The notes: generated by a model from the sequence alone, not told the origin. A stretch of DNA of 33,692 nt from Desulfotignum sp. (GCA_011389835.1 JAABTO010000017.1:1-33692); one strand, 5' to 3'. Counted from the stretch's first letter, positions 17,204 through 25,894 are shown. Made by a program: numbers and translations.

Positions 17204-17788
17204 ATGAAAACAAAACTGGGCGCATTGTTACGGGCCATTCGAAACACCCAAAATTTTACCATCAAGGATGTGGCAGCCAAGGCCGCCATCAGTTCCAGCC
17301 TGCTGTCCCAGATCGAACGGAACCGGATTTCCCCCTCTTTGGACACGCTGCTCCAGGTGCTGGAAGTATACGGCGTATCCCCGGACAGGTTTTTCAAAGA
17401 CTATGAAACCCAGTCCCAGGTGGAGATCATCCGGAAAGATCAGCGGAAAACCTACAAACGCAAAGGGTTTTCCTATGAAAAACTGTGCGGCGAAAGCCAG
17501 ACCAGAGGCAACCACTCCTTTAACGCGTTTTTTCTGGAACTGGCCCCGGGCCAGGAGCGGGGAGATGCCGAGGACGGTCACCTGGGACGGGAACTGGGCA
17601 TCGTGGTGGCCGGGACAGCCCAGCTGATCTACGGAGATGAGCAGCATCTGATCGAGGCCGGTGATTCGGTATCGTTCTTTTCCCAGATTCCGCATCTGAT
17701 CCGAAACACCTCCGATACACTGTTCCAGGCCTACTGGGTGGTGACCCCGGCGGATGGCGAGGATTATTTTGGTGAAAAAACCGCCTGA
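17204..17788 (+). CDS. XRE-family regulator with C-terminal cupin domain
   Basis: 194-aa protein: an N-terminal lambda-type helix-turn-helix (about 3-58; TIKDVAAKAAISSSLLSQIERNRISPSLDTL) and a C-terminal cupin fold (about 105-178; ELGIVVAGTAQLIYGDEQHLIEAGDSVSF and IPHLIRNTS). The cupin in such regulators senses a small ligand. leuC starts 14 bp after its stop, so the regulator and hydro-lyase genes are probably co-transcribed and autoregulated through the palindrome at 17141-17169. The ligand is unknown; the substrate or product of the adjacent hydro-lyase is the natural guess. Confidence 0.9.
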   Translation: MKTKLGALLRAIRNTQNFTIKDVAAKAAISSSLLSQIERNRISPSLDTLLQVLEVYGVSPDRFFKDYETQSQVEIIRKDQRKTYKRKGFSYEKLCGESQTRGNHSFNAFFLELAPGQERGDAEDGHLGRELGIVVAGTAQLIYGDEQHLIEAGDSVSFFSQIPHLIRNTSDTLFQAYWVVTPADGEDYFGEKTA

Positions 17789-17802
17789 TTCAGGAGACAG
17801 CC

Positions 17803-19104
17803 ATGGGAAAAACCATTGCAGAAAAAATTTTTGACGATCACCGGGTGGACCAGCCGTTTGCCGGCGTGAACGTGTTGCGCCTGGACCGGGTGTTCTGTCA
17901 TGAGATCACTACGCCCACCGCTATTCAGGATCTGAAGGCCCGGGGCAAGGACCGGGTGTTTGACCCGGGCAAAATCAAGGCGGTCATCGACCATGTGACC
18001 CCGGCCAAAGACTCGAAAACCGCGCTCCAGGGAAAGATCCTGCGGGACTGGGCCCGGCGCCACGGCATCATCGATTTCTTTGACATCGGCCGCAACGGGG
18101 TCTGTCATGCCCTGTTCCCGGAAAAAGGATTTGTCCGTCCCGGGTTTGTCATCATCATGGGGGATTCTCATACCTGCACCCACGGGGCATTTGGGGCCTT
18201 TGCCGCCGGCGTGGGCACCACCGACCTGGAAGTGGGGATTTTAAAAGGGGTGTGCGCCTTTAAACAGCCCGACACCCTGAAGATCGAGATCACCGGAGCG
18301 CTGCAGCCCGGGGTGTTTGCCAAGGATGTGATCCTGGAAGTGATCCGCCGGATCACCGTGAACGGGGCCACCAACCAGGTGATCGAGTTCTGCGGTCCGG
18401 TGGTGGATGCCATGTCCATGGAAGCCCGCATGACCCTGTCCAACATGGCGGTGGAGGCCGGTGCCACCTCGGGCATCTGCCGGCCGGATGCCGTGACCGT
18501 GGCATATCTGTGGCCCTTTATCAAAGATGAATACAAGGATCACAAAGCAGCCCTGGCCGATTATTCCCGGTATCTGCCGGATGAGGATGCTGTGTATGCC
18601 GGTCATGAAATCATCGATGTCACGGATCTGGTTCCGTTGACCACCTTCGGTTACAAACCGGACCATGTCAAACCGGTGTCCGACATGGTCGGCACCCCGG
18701 TGGATCAGGTCTATATCGGGTCCTGTACCAACGGCCGCATCCAGGACCTGCGGGTGGCGGCTCAGGTGGTGGCGGAAAAAAAAATAGCGGATTCTGTCCG
18801 GGCCATTGTGTCGCCGGCCACACCGGACGTGTTTGCCCAGGCCATGGAAGAGGGATTGATCAAGATTTTCATGGATGCGGGGTTCTGTGTCACCAATCCC
18901 ACCTGCGGGGCCTGTTTGGGGATGAGCAACGGGGTCCTGGCATCCGGTGAGGTGGCGGCCGCCACCACCAACCGAAATTTCAACGGCCGCATGGGCAAAG
19001 GCGGCATGGTGCATCTCATGAGCCCGGCCACGGCCGCGGCCACGGCCCTGACCGGCACCATCATCAATTCGTCCCTGTTTACCGGTCCGGCTCAGACAAA
19101 ATGA
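17803..19104 (+). CDS. leuC: 3-Isopropylmalate dehydratase-like large subunit (aconitase family)
   Basis: 433-aa [4Fe-4S] hydro-lyase large subunit. Family marks: DSHTCTHGAFGAFAAGVGTTDLE (about 120-143), the first cluster cysteine in YIGSCTNGRIQDLR (about 304-317) and the second and third in NPTCGACLGMSNGVLASGE (about 364-382), followed by TTNRNFNGRMG. The NPTCGACLGM form is that of the archaeal-type LeuC/HacA branch. The start ATG 17803 has AGGAGA. Small subunit leuD follows. The usual reaction is 2- to 3-isopropylmalate isomerisation. Without leuA or leuB alongside and with a cupin regulator in front, a different substrate (a methylmalate- or citraconate-like acid) is possible. Family assignment is firm, substrate is not. 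Confidence 0.88.
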   Translation: MGKTIAEKIFDDHRVDQPFAGVNVLRLDRVFCHEITTPTAIQDLKARGKDRVFDPGKIKAVIDHVTPAKDSKTALQGKILRDWARRHGIIDFFDIGRNGVCHALFPEKGFVRPGFVIIMGDSHTCTHGAFGAFAAGVGTTDLEVGILKGVCAFKQPDTLKIEITGALQPGVFAKDVILEVIRRITVNGATNQVIEFCGPVVDAMSMEARMTLSNMAVEAGATSGICRPDAVTVAYLWPFIKDEYKDHKAALADYSRYLPDEDAVYAGHEIIDVTDLVPLTTFGYKPDHVKPVSDMVGTPVDQVYIGSCTNGRIQDLRVAAQVVAEKKIADSVRAIVSPATPDVFAQAMEEGLIKIFMDAGFCVTNPTCGACLGMSNGVLASGEVAAATTNRNFNGRMGKGGMVHLMSPATAAATALTGTIINSSLFTGPAQTK

Positions 19105-19130
19105 TCCAGCCAAACCATCAGGAGCCTGTC

Positions 19131-19655
19131 ATGAAAAAATTCAAAGGAACCGCCCTGTGTCTGGACCGGGCAGACATCAACACCGACGAGATTATTCCGG
19201 CCCGGTATCTGACGGAAATCGACAAGAGCGCCCTGGGGCCGCATCTTATGGAAGACCTGGAGTTGGAGGGCTTTGCTCCGCAAAAAGATCTGGCCGGCAT
19301 CGATGTGCTGGTGACCAGAGAAAATTTCGGTTGCGGTTCTTCCCGGGAACACGCCCCCTGGGCACTGGAAGCCAACGGCATCCGTGTGGTCATCGCCGAA
19401 AGTTTTGCCAGAATTTTTTACCAGAACATGTTCAACTGCGGCATGCTGGCCATCACCCTGGACAAGACGCAGATCGACCGTCTGTTTGAGTCTGCTGCCG
19501 AAAATTTTCTCAATATATCTGCAGATGTGGACACAGAAACGATCACTGTAACCGCCGGCCCGGATACCTTTACCCTCCCCTTTACCCTCACCGGGTTTGA
19601 AAAAGCCCTGGTCCAGGCCGGCGGGTGGGTGGAATACGCTGACCAGAACTATTGA
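19131..19655 (+). CDS. leuD: 3-Isopropylmalate dehydratase-like small subunit
   Basis: 174-aa swivel-domain subunit that completes the active site of the LeuC partner. It shows DRADINTDEIIPARYLTEI (about 12-30), the substrate loop NFGCGSSREHAPWAL (about 66-80) and the SFARIFYQNMFNCGML segment. The start at ATG 19131 has AGGAG six bases upstream; the open frame reaches back to an ATG at 19101 inside the leuC end, without a ribosome site. The stop overlaps the stop of the convergent transporter gene by seven bases, leaving no room for a separate terminator. Confidence 0.88.
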   Translation: MKKFKGTALCLDRADINTDEIIPARYLTEIDKSALGPHLMEDLELEGFAPQKDLAGIDVLVTRENFGCGSSREHAPWALEANGIRVVIAESFARIFYQNMFNCGMLAITLDKTQIDRLFESAAENFLNISADVDTETITVTAGPDTFTLPFTLTGFEKALVQAGGWVEYADQNY

Positions 19656-21013
19656 AGCGCTTTGCGGTCAATTTCGCTTCGGATCTGGGCATGTTTTTTT
19701 TCTGAGATCGGATAAAAACTGATGATGGCGATGGAAACGATATTGCACAGGCACGGCACCAGGGCATACAATGCCTTGAGCGTGAAGACCGTGGATGCGG
19801 TCTGTTCCACGTTGGGGCTGTACCCGGTCCGGCCTAAAAGCAGCAGTCCGATCCCGATCCCGAGCGCCGCAGCCAGCTTCTTGGCGATGGACCACAGCCC
19901 GATGTACCGCCCCTCCCGGCGCTGCCCGGTCAACAGCTGGTCATAGTCGATCACATCGGCCTGGATGGCAGACGGCAGCGCAAGTCCGGCGCCGAACCCG
20001 ATGCCGGATAAAAATACCAGCACCCCGTAGATACCGGCATCTCCCGGACCCAGAAAGAACACACCGCTGAAGGCGCCCGTGTTAATGATCATGGATATGA
20101 TCCACGCGCTTTTTTTGCCGATTTTCCGGGAAACCCCAATCCACAGCGGCAGAAATACAATACCGGTCAAAAAATAGATCAGCAGAAACATTTCTGCATT
20201 CCGGGCCTGGAGCACATATTCCACATAATACAGAATCAGGGTGGCCGGCAGGTTGCTGCCCAGGGCGCTGATGGTGTACCCGGCAATCAGAATCATGAAC
20301 GGCCTGTTTTTTAGCACATCTGAAAATCCTTTGAGCAGATGGTCTGTCATGCGGCGGGTGAATTTCTCTTTGATTCTATAGATGCAGACCAGCGAAAATA
20401 CAACGATCATGGGCGCAAATATATACGCCATGATGGAAAACCGCTCTTTTTCGGTGGGTATTATGCCGAAAGATGTCATTGCCGCATCGATCATAACAGG
20501 GGATGCGGCAGCCAGGAGTGTTCCCAGAATCAGAAATCCGTCCCTGACAGAAAACAGGACCGTTCTTTCATGGTAATCCGTGGTCATTTCAGGCCCCAGG
20601 GATTCATAAGGGATGGTGATCAGGGTCCAGAAAAAAAACAGGGCAAACAGCCAGAACCCGAAATACAATGTCATGGCATCTTGTGGCAGCACCGGCGGCC
20701 GGAACAGAAACAAAATGGACACGGCAAGTCCTAAGGCCCCGAGCGCGATATAGGGCCTGCGCCTGCCGAACGGGCTCGATGTTCTGTCTGACACATAACC
20801 GATCACCGGATCGGTTACCGCATCAAACAGCCGCACTGCCATCAGCAGCAATCCCACAGTGGATATATTCACCCCGATGGTGTCCGTATAAAATTTGGGC
20901 AGAAACACATACACGGGAATCCCGATCACCGCCAGAGACAGGGCGGGCAATGCATAGACAAACGTATCTCCCCATGATACCTGCCGTTCCCTGCCGATGA
21001 CTGTTTTTTTCAT
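19649..21013 (-). CDS. GPH-family (MelB-like) MFS cation symporter
   Basis: 454-aa membrane transporter with about 12 predicted segments. The glycoside-pentoside-hexuronide family signature is clear near the N-terminus: RLFDAVTDPVIGYVSDRTSSPFGRRRPYI (about 62-90). LVFLSGIGFGAGLALPSAIQADVIDYD comes later (about 328-354) and matches the usual second signature. The ATG at 21013 overlaps the upstream stop (TAATG), so translation is coupled to the chalcone-isomerase-like gene; the frame stays open upstream but that extension lies inside the neighbour. GPH proteins usually carry sugars with Na+ or H+, yet those next to SDR and chalcone-isomerase-like genes are often of unknown substrate. The C-terminus overlaps leuD by seven bases. 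Confidence 0.88.
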   Translation of the reverse strand: MKKTVIGRERQVSWGDTFVYALPALSLAVIGIPVYVFLPKFYTDTIGVNISTVGLLLMAVRLFDAVTDPVIGYVSDRTSSPFGRRRPYIALGALGLAVSILFLFRPPVLPQDAMTLYFGFWLFALFFFWTLITIPYESLGPEMTTDYHERTVLFSVRDGFLILGTLLAAASPVMIDAAMTSFGIIPTEKERFSIMAYIFAPMIVVFSLVCIYRIKEKFTRRMTDHLLKGFSDVLKNRPFMILIAGYTISALGSNLPATLILYYVEYVLQARNAEMFLLIYFLTGIVFLPLWIGVSRKIGKKSAWIISMIINTGAFSGVFFLGPGDAGIYGVLVFLSGIGFGAGLALPSAIQADVIDYDQLLTGQRREGRYIGLWSIAKKLAAALGIGIGLLLLGRTGYSPNVEQTASTVFTLKALYALVPCLCNIVSIAIISFYPISEKKHAQIRSEIDRKALQ

Positions 21014-21594
21014 TATCGTTTTCCGAGCAGCTTGTCCCGGAATCCTTTGTCTATGGGATTGGCGCCGATCCATATGGAAAACACGGCCCGGGCAAATTCA
21101 TGGCCTTCGATGGTTCCAAGGGGCGTGGAATTGTAGGTCAGGACGGTCCCTGACTCCGGAATATAGGTCAATGCATACCGGTCTTTAGGCACGACATCCC
21201 TGTACAACCGGTTCAGGGCGGTAATTTTGGGCAAAAGGCGCTGAAATTCCGCATCACTGACAGACTCTCTGATCTTTTTTTCAGTGGCCCGGGCAAAATC
21301 CTCCGCCGATATGGCAACCCGGTATTCCAGCACCAGATGTTTGGGGATATCCTCCAGTGCCCGGGACCCGTCTGCGGTTTCGGGAAGATAAAACGCACCG
21401 GTATACGCATCTATGAAAAACATATATCTAAGCAGTGCCGCGCCTTTTAGATGAAGACGGGTCTGACTGACTGTCACTGTATTTGAAAATGTCGTACCGT
21501 CCACCACGGTGACCGCTGCATGAGCGGTTCCACATACAGAAAAAAACAAGAATGCCCCTGCAGTGACAAGCAGTATCTTGCGCTGAAATTTCAT
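21013..21594 (-). CDS. Exported chalcone isomerase-like protein
   Basis: 193-aa protein with a Sec signal peptide (basic start MKFQRK, hydrophobic core, AHA cleavage site near residue 26), so it works in the periplasm or is lipid-side associated. The mature part resembles the bacterial chalcone-isomerase-like domain: FSNTVTVSQTRLHLKGAALLRYMFFIDAYTGAFYLPE (about 36-72), EYRVAISAEDFARATEK (about 90-106) and FARAVFSIWIGANPIDKGFRDKLLGKR at the end. Bacterial members are probably fatty-acid-binding or structural proteins rather than true isomerases. It is the middle gene of an SDR - CHI-like - MFS unit (31 bp after the SDR, stop-start overlap with the MFS). Confidence 0.78.
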   Translation of the reverse strand: MKFQRKILLVTAGAFLFFSVCGTAHAAVTVVDGTTFSNTVTVSQTRLHLKGAALLRYMFFIDAYTGAFYLPETADGSRALEDIPKHLVLEYRVAISAEDFARATEKKIRESVSDAEFQRLLPKITALNRLYRDVVPKDRYALTYIPESGTVLTYNSTPLGTIEGHEFARAVFSIWIGANPIDKGFRDKLLGKR

Positions 21595-21625
21595 TGAATA
21601 CCCGCTTTCCTTAGATGCTATATTG

Positions 21626-22669
21626 TCACGGTAGACTGGAGATCAGACCCTGTAATTTATGCCACAGGGCCTGTCTTTCTTTATCAGACGCTGCCGTGCC
21701 GGGGAAAACCACTGTTTCATGGGGACGTCTGTCCAGCCAGAACCGCCCGGTGGACTGTCCGGCTTTTTTTGACAAAGCAAGCCAGACAATGGTATCAGCC
21801 CCCTGATCAGGCGTTCTCAATAGTTTGTTCACCAGGGCATGGAATTCCGGGAGCGCCCGTTTGATACCCGGTGTATCTACCCAGCCTGGATGCATGGCAT
21901 GAACTCTTATCCCGTCTTTATGCAGCTGATCCGCCCAGATCCGGGTCAGCATGACAACGCCTCTTTTGGCCCGGGCATATGCTTTCGAACCGTTGTAAAG
22001 TTCCTGTTTGTTTTCAAGATCATGGACTGCAATTTTCTGGGTATACATGCCGCCGGAGGCCACATTGATGATCCTTGCGCCGGGAGAACGGGCAAGCGTT
22101 TTTTTCAACAGCTCTGTCAGGTAAAAAACTCCCAGCAGGTCGGTGGCAAATGTCTGCTCAAATCCTTCGGATGTTTCTTTGCGTTCATTGAACAAAGCCC
22201 CGGCATTGTTGATCAGTATATCGATGGACTTCTTTGAGTCCCGCAGCTGTTTGGCCACCTGTTTGATATCCTGCATCAGGCTCAGGTCCGCCAGCAGATA
22301 ATCCACATGGGGATTTCCGGTCTTTTCCATGATTTCCTGCTGCACCTGCTGCGCTTTTTTTTCGTTCCTGGCAACAATCGTGAGAAACGCTTTTTTTTCT
22401 GCAAGCATGAGGGCGGCCGCCTTTCCAATACCGGATGTGCCCCCTGTCAACACCACGTTTCTGCCGTAAAGCGTACCGATCGGCTCCGTCCAGAACCGCC
22501 GGCTCAAGTCGTATCCGAACCGGCTGAACAGCAGCATTCCCGGCACTATGGCATGGTCTGCCAGATAATCCAGCCAGCCGGCGCCGGAACCTGAGTCTTT
22601 TTTTCTGGGGGCCGCATATTTCGTGTTCCCGGCGTCATGAACAGACCCGGTTTTTCTGTGATTTTCCAT
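21626..22669 (-). CDS. Short-chain dehydrogenase/reductase (DHRS12/retinol dehydrogenase-like)
   Basis: 347-aa SDR with an N-terminal extension of about 70 residues ahead of the Rossmann fold. It carries NAD(P)-binding TGGTSGIG (75-82), NNAG (154-157), catalytic Ser near 205 (NVASGG) and YARAK (Tyr231, Lys235). The overall look resembles DHRS12-type reductases of lipophilic substrates. ATG 22669 has AAAGGCGG at good spacing; a GTG at 22684 is in frame but less likely. First gene of the three-gene unit with the CHI-like and GPH transporter genes; divergent from uvsE. Such trios occur in bacterial lipid-modification clusters, but no cyclopropane-type methylase is nearby here, so the pathway is unresolved. 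Confidence 0.85.
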   Translation of the reverse strand: MENHRKTGSVHDAGNTKYAAPRKKDSGSGAGWLDYLADHAIVPGMLLFSRFGYDLSRRFWTEPIGTLYGRNVVLTGGTSGIGKAAALMLAEKKAFLTIVARNEKKAQQVQQEIMEKTGNPHVDYLLADLSLMQDIKQVAKQLRDSKKSIDILINNAGALFNERKETSEGFEQTFATDLLGVFYLTELLKKTLARSPGARIINVASGGMYTQKIAVHDLENKQELYNGSKAYARAKRGVVMLTRIWADQLHKDGIRVHAMHPGWVDTPGIKRALPEFHALVNKLLRTPDQGADTIVWLALSKKAGQSTGRFWLDRRPHETVVFPGTAASDKERQALWHKLQGLISSLP

Positions 22670-22802
22670 TGGACCGCCTTTCACTGAACCTGACTGTTAT
22701 ACATACACATTATAATTGACACATTTTTTCAGACTTCAATACCGGAAAAACATGCTTATCGTATTTATGTTTGAAATTTGTAAACAATCAGGGAGACTGA
22801 CA

Positions 22803-23702
22803 ATGATTCGATTTGGCCTGTGCTGTGTATTCAGGGAACACCCAGTGAAATTTCGCAAAACCACGGCAGCATATCTGTCCCGGTTTCCTGAAGAGGACCA
22901 AAAAAGCCGTCTGGCCCGGCTGTGTGACGGCAATGCACAAAGCCTTTTAAAAGCCCTGACATTCTGCCACGAAAACGGGATCGGATCCTTCCGGATCAAC
23001 AGCCAGATTCTGCCGTTGAAGACCCATCCGGACACGGGGTATGACATATACGAGCTTCCCGGCTCAGAAGACATCATCGCCGCGTTCAGGGCCTGTGGTG
23101 AGTATTGCCTGACACATGACATCCGGACCACCTTCCACCCGGACCAGTTCATCATTTTGTCATCACCCAATCCGGAGGTGGTCCAAAGGTCCGTGGCAGA
23201 TCTGGTCTACCAGGCCCAGGTGGCCGAATGGGTGAATGCCGATGTGATCAACATTCATGCCGGCGGGGTTTATGGGGATAAACCATCTGCTTTATCCCGC
23301 CTGGCAGCCGTCGTTGAGACACTGCCGGATCCGGTCAGGAAAAGACTGACTTTTGAAAATGACGACAGAAGCTATACCCCCCGGGATCTGTTTCCTGTGT
23401 GCAGAGACCTCAAAATCCCCCTGGTGTATGACGTACACCACCACCGGTGCCTTCCGGACGGCCTGACAGTTGAAGCGGCCACAGAACAAAGCCTGAAAAC
23501 CTGGGACCGGGAGCCCTTGTTTCACCTGTCCTCTCCCAAAGACGGCTGGTCCGGGCCCGACCCCAGAAAGCACCATGATTATATCGACATCCATGACCTG
23601 CCCAAAGACTGGCGGTCCATGGATATTACCGTGGAAGTAGAAGCAAAGGCCAAAGAACTGGCCATAAAAAAATTGATGGCAGAACTAAAGAAGGTCCCGT
23701 GA
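22803..23702 (+). CDS. uvsE: UV DNA damage endonuclease
   Basis: 299-aa TIM-barrel nuclease of the UvdE/UvsE family that nicks 5' of UV photoproducts. Metal-site motifs in order: TTFHPDQFIILSSPNPEVV, NIHAGGVYGDKPSAL, LTFENDDRSYTPRD, IPLVYDVHHHRC and FHLSSPKDGW. The start ATG 22803 (MIRFGLCC) has GGGAGA; the open frame begins earlier at 22716 but without a ribosome site and without family similarity. It stands alone, divergent from the SDR gene and convergent with a broken nitrilase gene. The C-terminal tail is lysine-rich (KAKELAIKKLMAELKK). Confidence 0.92.
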   Translation: MIRFGLCCVFREHPVKFRKTTAAYLSRFPEEDQKSRLARLCDGNAQSLLKALTFCHENGIGSFRINSQILPLKTHPDTGYDIYELPGSEDIIAAFRACGEYCLTHDIRTTFHPDQFIILSSPNPEVVQRSVADLVYQAQVAEWVNADVINIHAGGVYGDKPSALSRLAAVVETLPDPVRKRLTFENDDRSYTPRDLFPVCRDLKIPLVYDVHHHRCLPDGLTVEAATEQSLKTWDREPLFHLSSPKDGWSGPDPRKHHDYIDIHDLPKDWRSMDITVEVEAKAKELAIKKLMAELKKVP

Positions 23703-23727
23703 AACCCGGTCTCCTGAGTATTGACGC

Positions 23728-24196
23728 TTATTCCATGACATACCGGGGATAGGACTGTTTGGCGGCCCGGGCTGCCTCCGGATCGATATTCAGGGTCAGG
23801 AGCCACTGCCGCTGGTCGGTCAGGCCCGGCACCGCGCCTCTTTCCGGTTCGATGACCCAGCCGGCCCCGCCGAAATCCTCTCCCGGCACATTGGGGCCGT
23901 TGAAGTTGGAGGACAGGCAGAAGGCCCCTGCCACAATGGCGGCGGCCCGACCGCCGGGCACCCAGATATCCTCTTTGGATGCAGGTGTGGCACGGGGACA
24001 TATCAGAATATCCACCCCTTGATTCTTGTATTCCCTGGCCCGGTCCGTGAACCACAGGTCCGTGCAGATCATGAAACCGATGCGCACCCCGTCCACCTGG
24101 ACCGCCTGGAACCGGCCGTTGCCCCGCTGGTACCAGCGGGCCTCGAAATAGCCGGGTCCAGTTGTTGGGCAGTTCACATACGGTCACCTTCATCAT
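23728..24196 (-). pseudogene. Carbon-nitrogen hydrolase (nitrilase family), internally deleted
   Basis: The C-terminal part (from GYFEARWYQRG to the stop at 23728, about 140 residues) is an intact nitrilase second half, with the nucleophile in GFMICTDLWF and CPRATPASKEDIWVPGGRAAAIV. A typical nitrilase N-terminus, MMKVTVCELPNNW, starts at ATG 24196 only some 40 bp upstream but in a different frame. Roughly 100 codons that should hold the catalytic Glu and Lys are missing between them. A GTG at 24177 would open a 149-aa remnant, but it lacks two of three catalytic residues. A deletion with frameshift explains this best. Flanked by uvsE (convergent) and a gene-poor stretch. Confidence 0.8.
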
Positions 24197-24511
24197 TTCT
24201 CCATCATTTCTCGAATTTTTTTTGTCAGACCCGGACCCGCTATCCAATGACATGATTTTTTACAGGGAACTGTCAGCTAAATCAAGCGGAAATGATTGTT
24301 GCTGTGCCGTTAATCGACACTTACCGGGATCGCCAGTAACATTGACTTTTATAAAAAGGTGTGAAAATAAACAATTTCAGGACGGGAATATTGACACCCA
24401 TTTTCTGGAACAGATGGACAAGTTGGAAAAAACTGTCCTGATGCCAATAGCGGTTATGCCCTGACGGCACCATCACCATCCGGCGGCATCACCGATATAA
24501 GGAATTTTAAT
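24197..24511. other. Gene-free stretch between the broken nitrilase and the aminotransferase
   Basis: About 315 bp, more AT-rich than its surroundings. Open frames here show no recognisable protein features. TTGACT near 24341 has only a weak -10 partner. No strong hairpin, tRNA or -24/-12 element was seen. It probably holds the aminotransferase promoter and possibly sequence lost from coding use next to the nitrilase deletion. Confidence 0.5.
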
Positions 24512-25636
24512 ATGAAACTGGAACCGTTCAGGCTTGAACGCTACTTTGCAACACATGAATTTTCCGCGTCTTATCTGCTGTGTACTTCGGATTGCGAAAG
24601 CATGGAACTGCGGGAGCTGCTGTCACTCAAACCGGATGCACAGGAACGGTTCCTCTCGCTCTGGCTCGGCTACACGGAATCATCAGGCGATCCAGTGCTG
24701 CGGCAGGCGGTGGCAGCACTGTATGAAAATATCATTGCCGACCACGTGCTTGTGCATGCCGGGGCAGAGGAAGCGATCTTCAATTTCATGAATGTGGCCC
24801 TTGGCTCCGGGGATCATGTCATCGTGCAGGGGCCCTGCTATCAGTCTCTTGCTGAAGTGGGCCGGAGTATCGGTGCTGAAGTTTCCCAATGGCGGGGGAA
24901 TCCGGCACACCACTGGGAACTGGATCTTGGCGTGCTCCGGACATTGCTGACCCCCCGAACCAAAGTGGTGGTGGTCAATTTTCCCCACAACCCCACCGGT
25001 TTTCTGCCGGGTCCCGAATTCATTCACGAACTGTCAAAATTTTCTGAAAAGCACGGCTTTATTATTTTTTCTGATGAAGTTTACCGGGGCCTTGAAATGG
25101 ATCCGTCAGACCGTCTGCCGGCTTTCGCGGATATCAATGACCGGGCCGTGTCTCTGGGGGTCATGTCCAAAACTTTTGGCCTGGCCGGCCTGAGAATCGG
25201 CTGGGTTGCCACCCGGAATACCCGTATCTTCAATGAAATGTCTGCATTCAAGGATTACACCACCATCTGTAACAGTGCGCCAAGTGAGTTTCTGGCCACC
25301 ATTGCATTACAAAACGCCGAAACAATCGCCGAACGCAATATCCGGATCATTCAAAAAAACCTTGATCATCTGGACCGCTTTTTTACCGACCATGCCGATC
25401 TGTTCCAGTGGTATCGGCCCAAAGCCGGTTCGGTCGCGTTTCCCATTCTGCTGAAAGGACCGGTGCAAGAATTCTGCACGGATCTTGTGGAAAAAGCCGG
25501 CATTCTGCTGTTACCGGGTACCCTTTACAATGAAGGGTCGAACGCATTCCGCGTTGGGTTCGGCCGGAAAAATGTCCCGGAGGTTCTTGAGAAATTCGAT
25601 GCCTATCTGAAAAAGAGACCCCTTAAAGATCTTTGA
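24512..25636 (+). CDS. PLP-dependent aminotransferase, class I/II fold
   Basis: 374-aa fold-type I PLP enzyme. Visible active-site parts: NFPHNPTGF (156-164), cofactor-binding Asp in FSDEVYRG (Asp188) and the Schiff-base lysine in SKTFGLAGLRIGW (Lys220); the C-terminal substrate arginine is likely in FRVGFGRKN. The start ATG 24512 has AAGGAA. The general look is that of aminotransferase class I/II proteins related to capreomycidine-synthase-like or MalY/PatB-like groups; substrate is not deducible. It stands alone between a gene-free stretch and the -24/-12-controlled cluster. Confidence 0.85.
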   Translation: MKLEPFRLERYFATHEFSASYLLCTSDCESMELRELLSLKPDAQERFLSLWLGYTESSGDPVLRQAVAALYENIIADHVLVHAGAEEAIFNFMNVALGSGDHVIVQGPCYQSLAEVGRSIGAEVSQWRGNPAHHWELDLGVLRTLLTPRTKVVVVNFPHNPTGFLPGPEFIHELSKFSEKHGFIIFSDEVYRGLEMDPSDRLPAFADINDRAVSLGVMSKTFGLAGLRIGWVATRNTRIFNEMSAFKDYTTICNSAPSEFLATIALQNAETIAERNIRIIQKNLDHLDRFFTDHADLFQWYRPKAGSVAFPILLKGPVQEFCTDLVEKAGILLLPGTLYNEGSNAFRVGFGRKNVPEVLEKFDAYLKKRPLKDL

Positions 25637-25695
25637 TCCCTATTCCACCAGGGCCGCGCAGCAAAGATGAAAACGGCATCATGCGCCTTTACATG

Positions 25696-25709
25696 TCGCA
25701 TTCCTGCGA
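25696..25709. promoter_or_regulatory. Candidate enhancer site for a sigma-54 activator
   Basis: TCGCA-TTCC-TGCGA, an inverted repeat with 5-bp arms centred about 105 bp upstream of the -24 element at 25807. This is the usual distance for an upstream activating sequence. Short, so chance occurrence is possible. Confidence 0.3.
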
Positions 25710-25806
25710 TTCCCGATTCCGAAAAAAACAATTTTTTAAACAAAATCCGGCTTTAACTGTCTTTAATTGATGAATATTCAAACACATTCTCATTTTCATT
25801 CCAAAC

Positions 25807-25822
25807 TGGCATATGGTTTGCA
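25807..25822 (+). promoter_or_regulatory. Sigma-54 (-24/-12) promoter of the CGGC-FmdB-NifU-like genes
   Basis: TGGCATATGGTTTGCA matches the RpoN consensus (TGGCACG, 4 bp, TTGCA) at both key dinucleotides with exact GG-N10-GC spacing (GG 25808-25809, GC 25820-25821). Transcription would start near 25833, about 60 nt before the ATG at 25895. No other element of this quality was found in the intergenic regions of the window. Confidence 0.75.
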
Positions 25823-25894
25823 ATCCAATAACGGAGATATCGCTTTGGTATCAACAAACGGCTGTTTTATGATGAAAGGGTAAAAGGAAAAAAC

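Noticed and set aside
21014-21073. N-terminal extension of the GPH transporter to 21073
   Set aside because: It overlaps the end of the chalcone-isomerase-like gene; the TAATG overlap at 21013 and the start MKKTVIGRERQ are more convincing.
24162-24464. 100-codon plus-strand frame across the gap before the aminotransferase gene
   Set aside because: No ribosome site or recognisable features, and its first part is antisense to the nitrilase remnant.
25770-25883. Open frame of 37 codons starting MNIQTHSHFHSKL before the CGGC gene
   Set aside because: No ribosome binding site, and it runs straight through the -24/-12 promoter, so most of its length would lie upstream of or across the transcript start.
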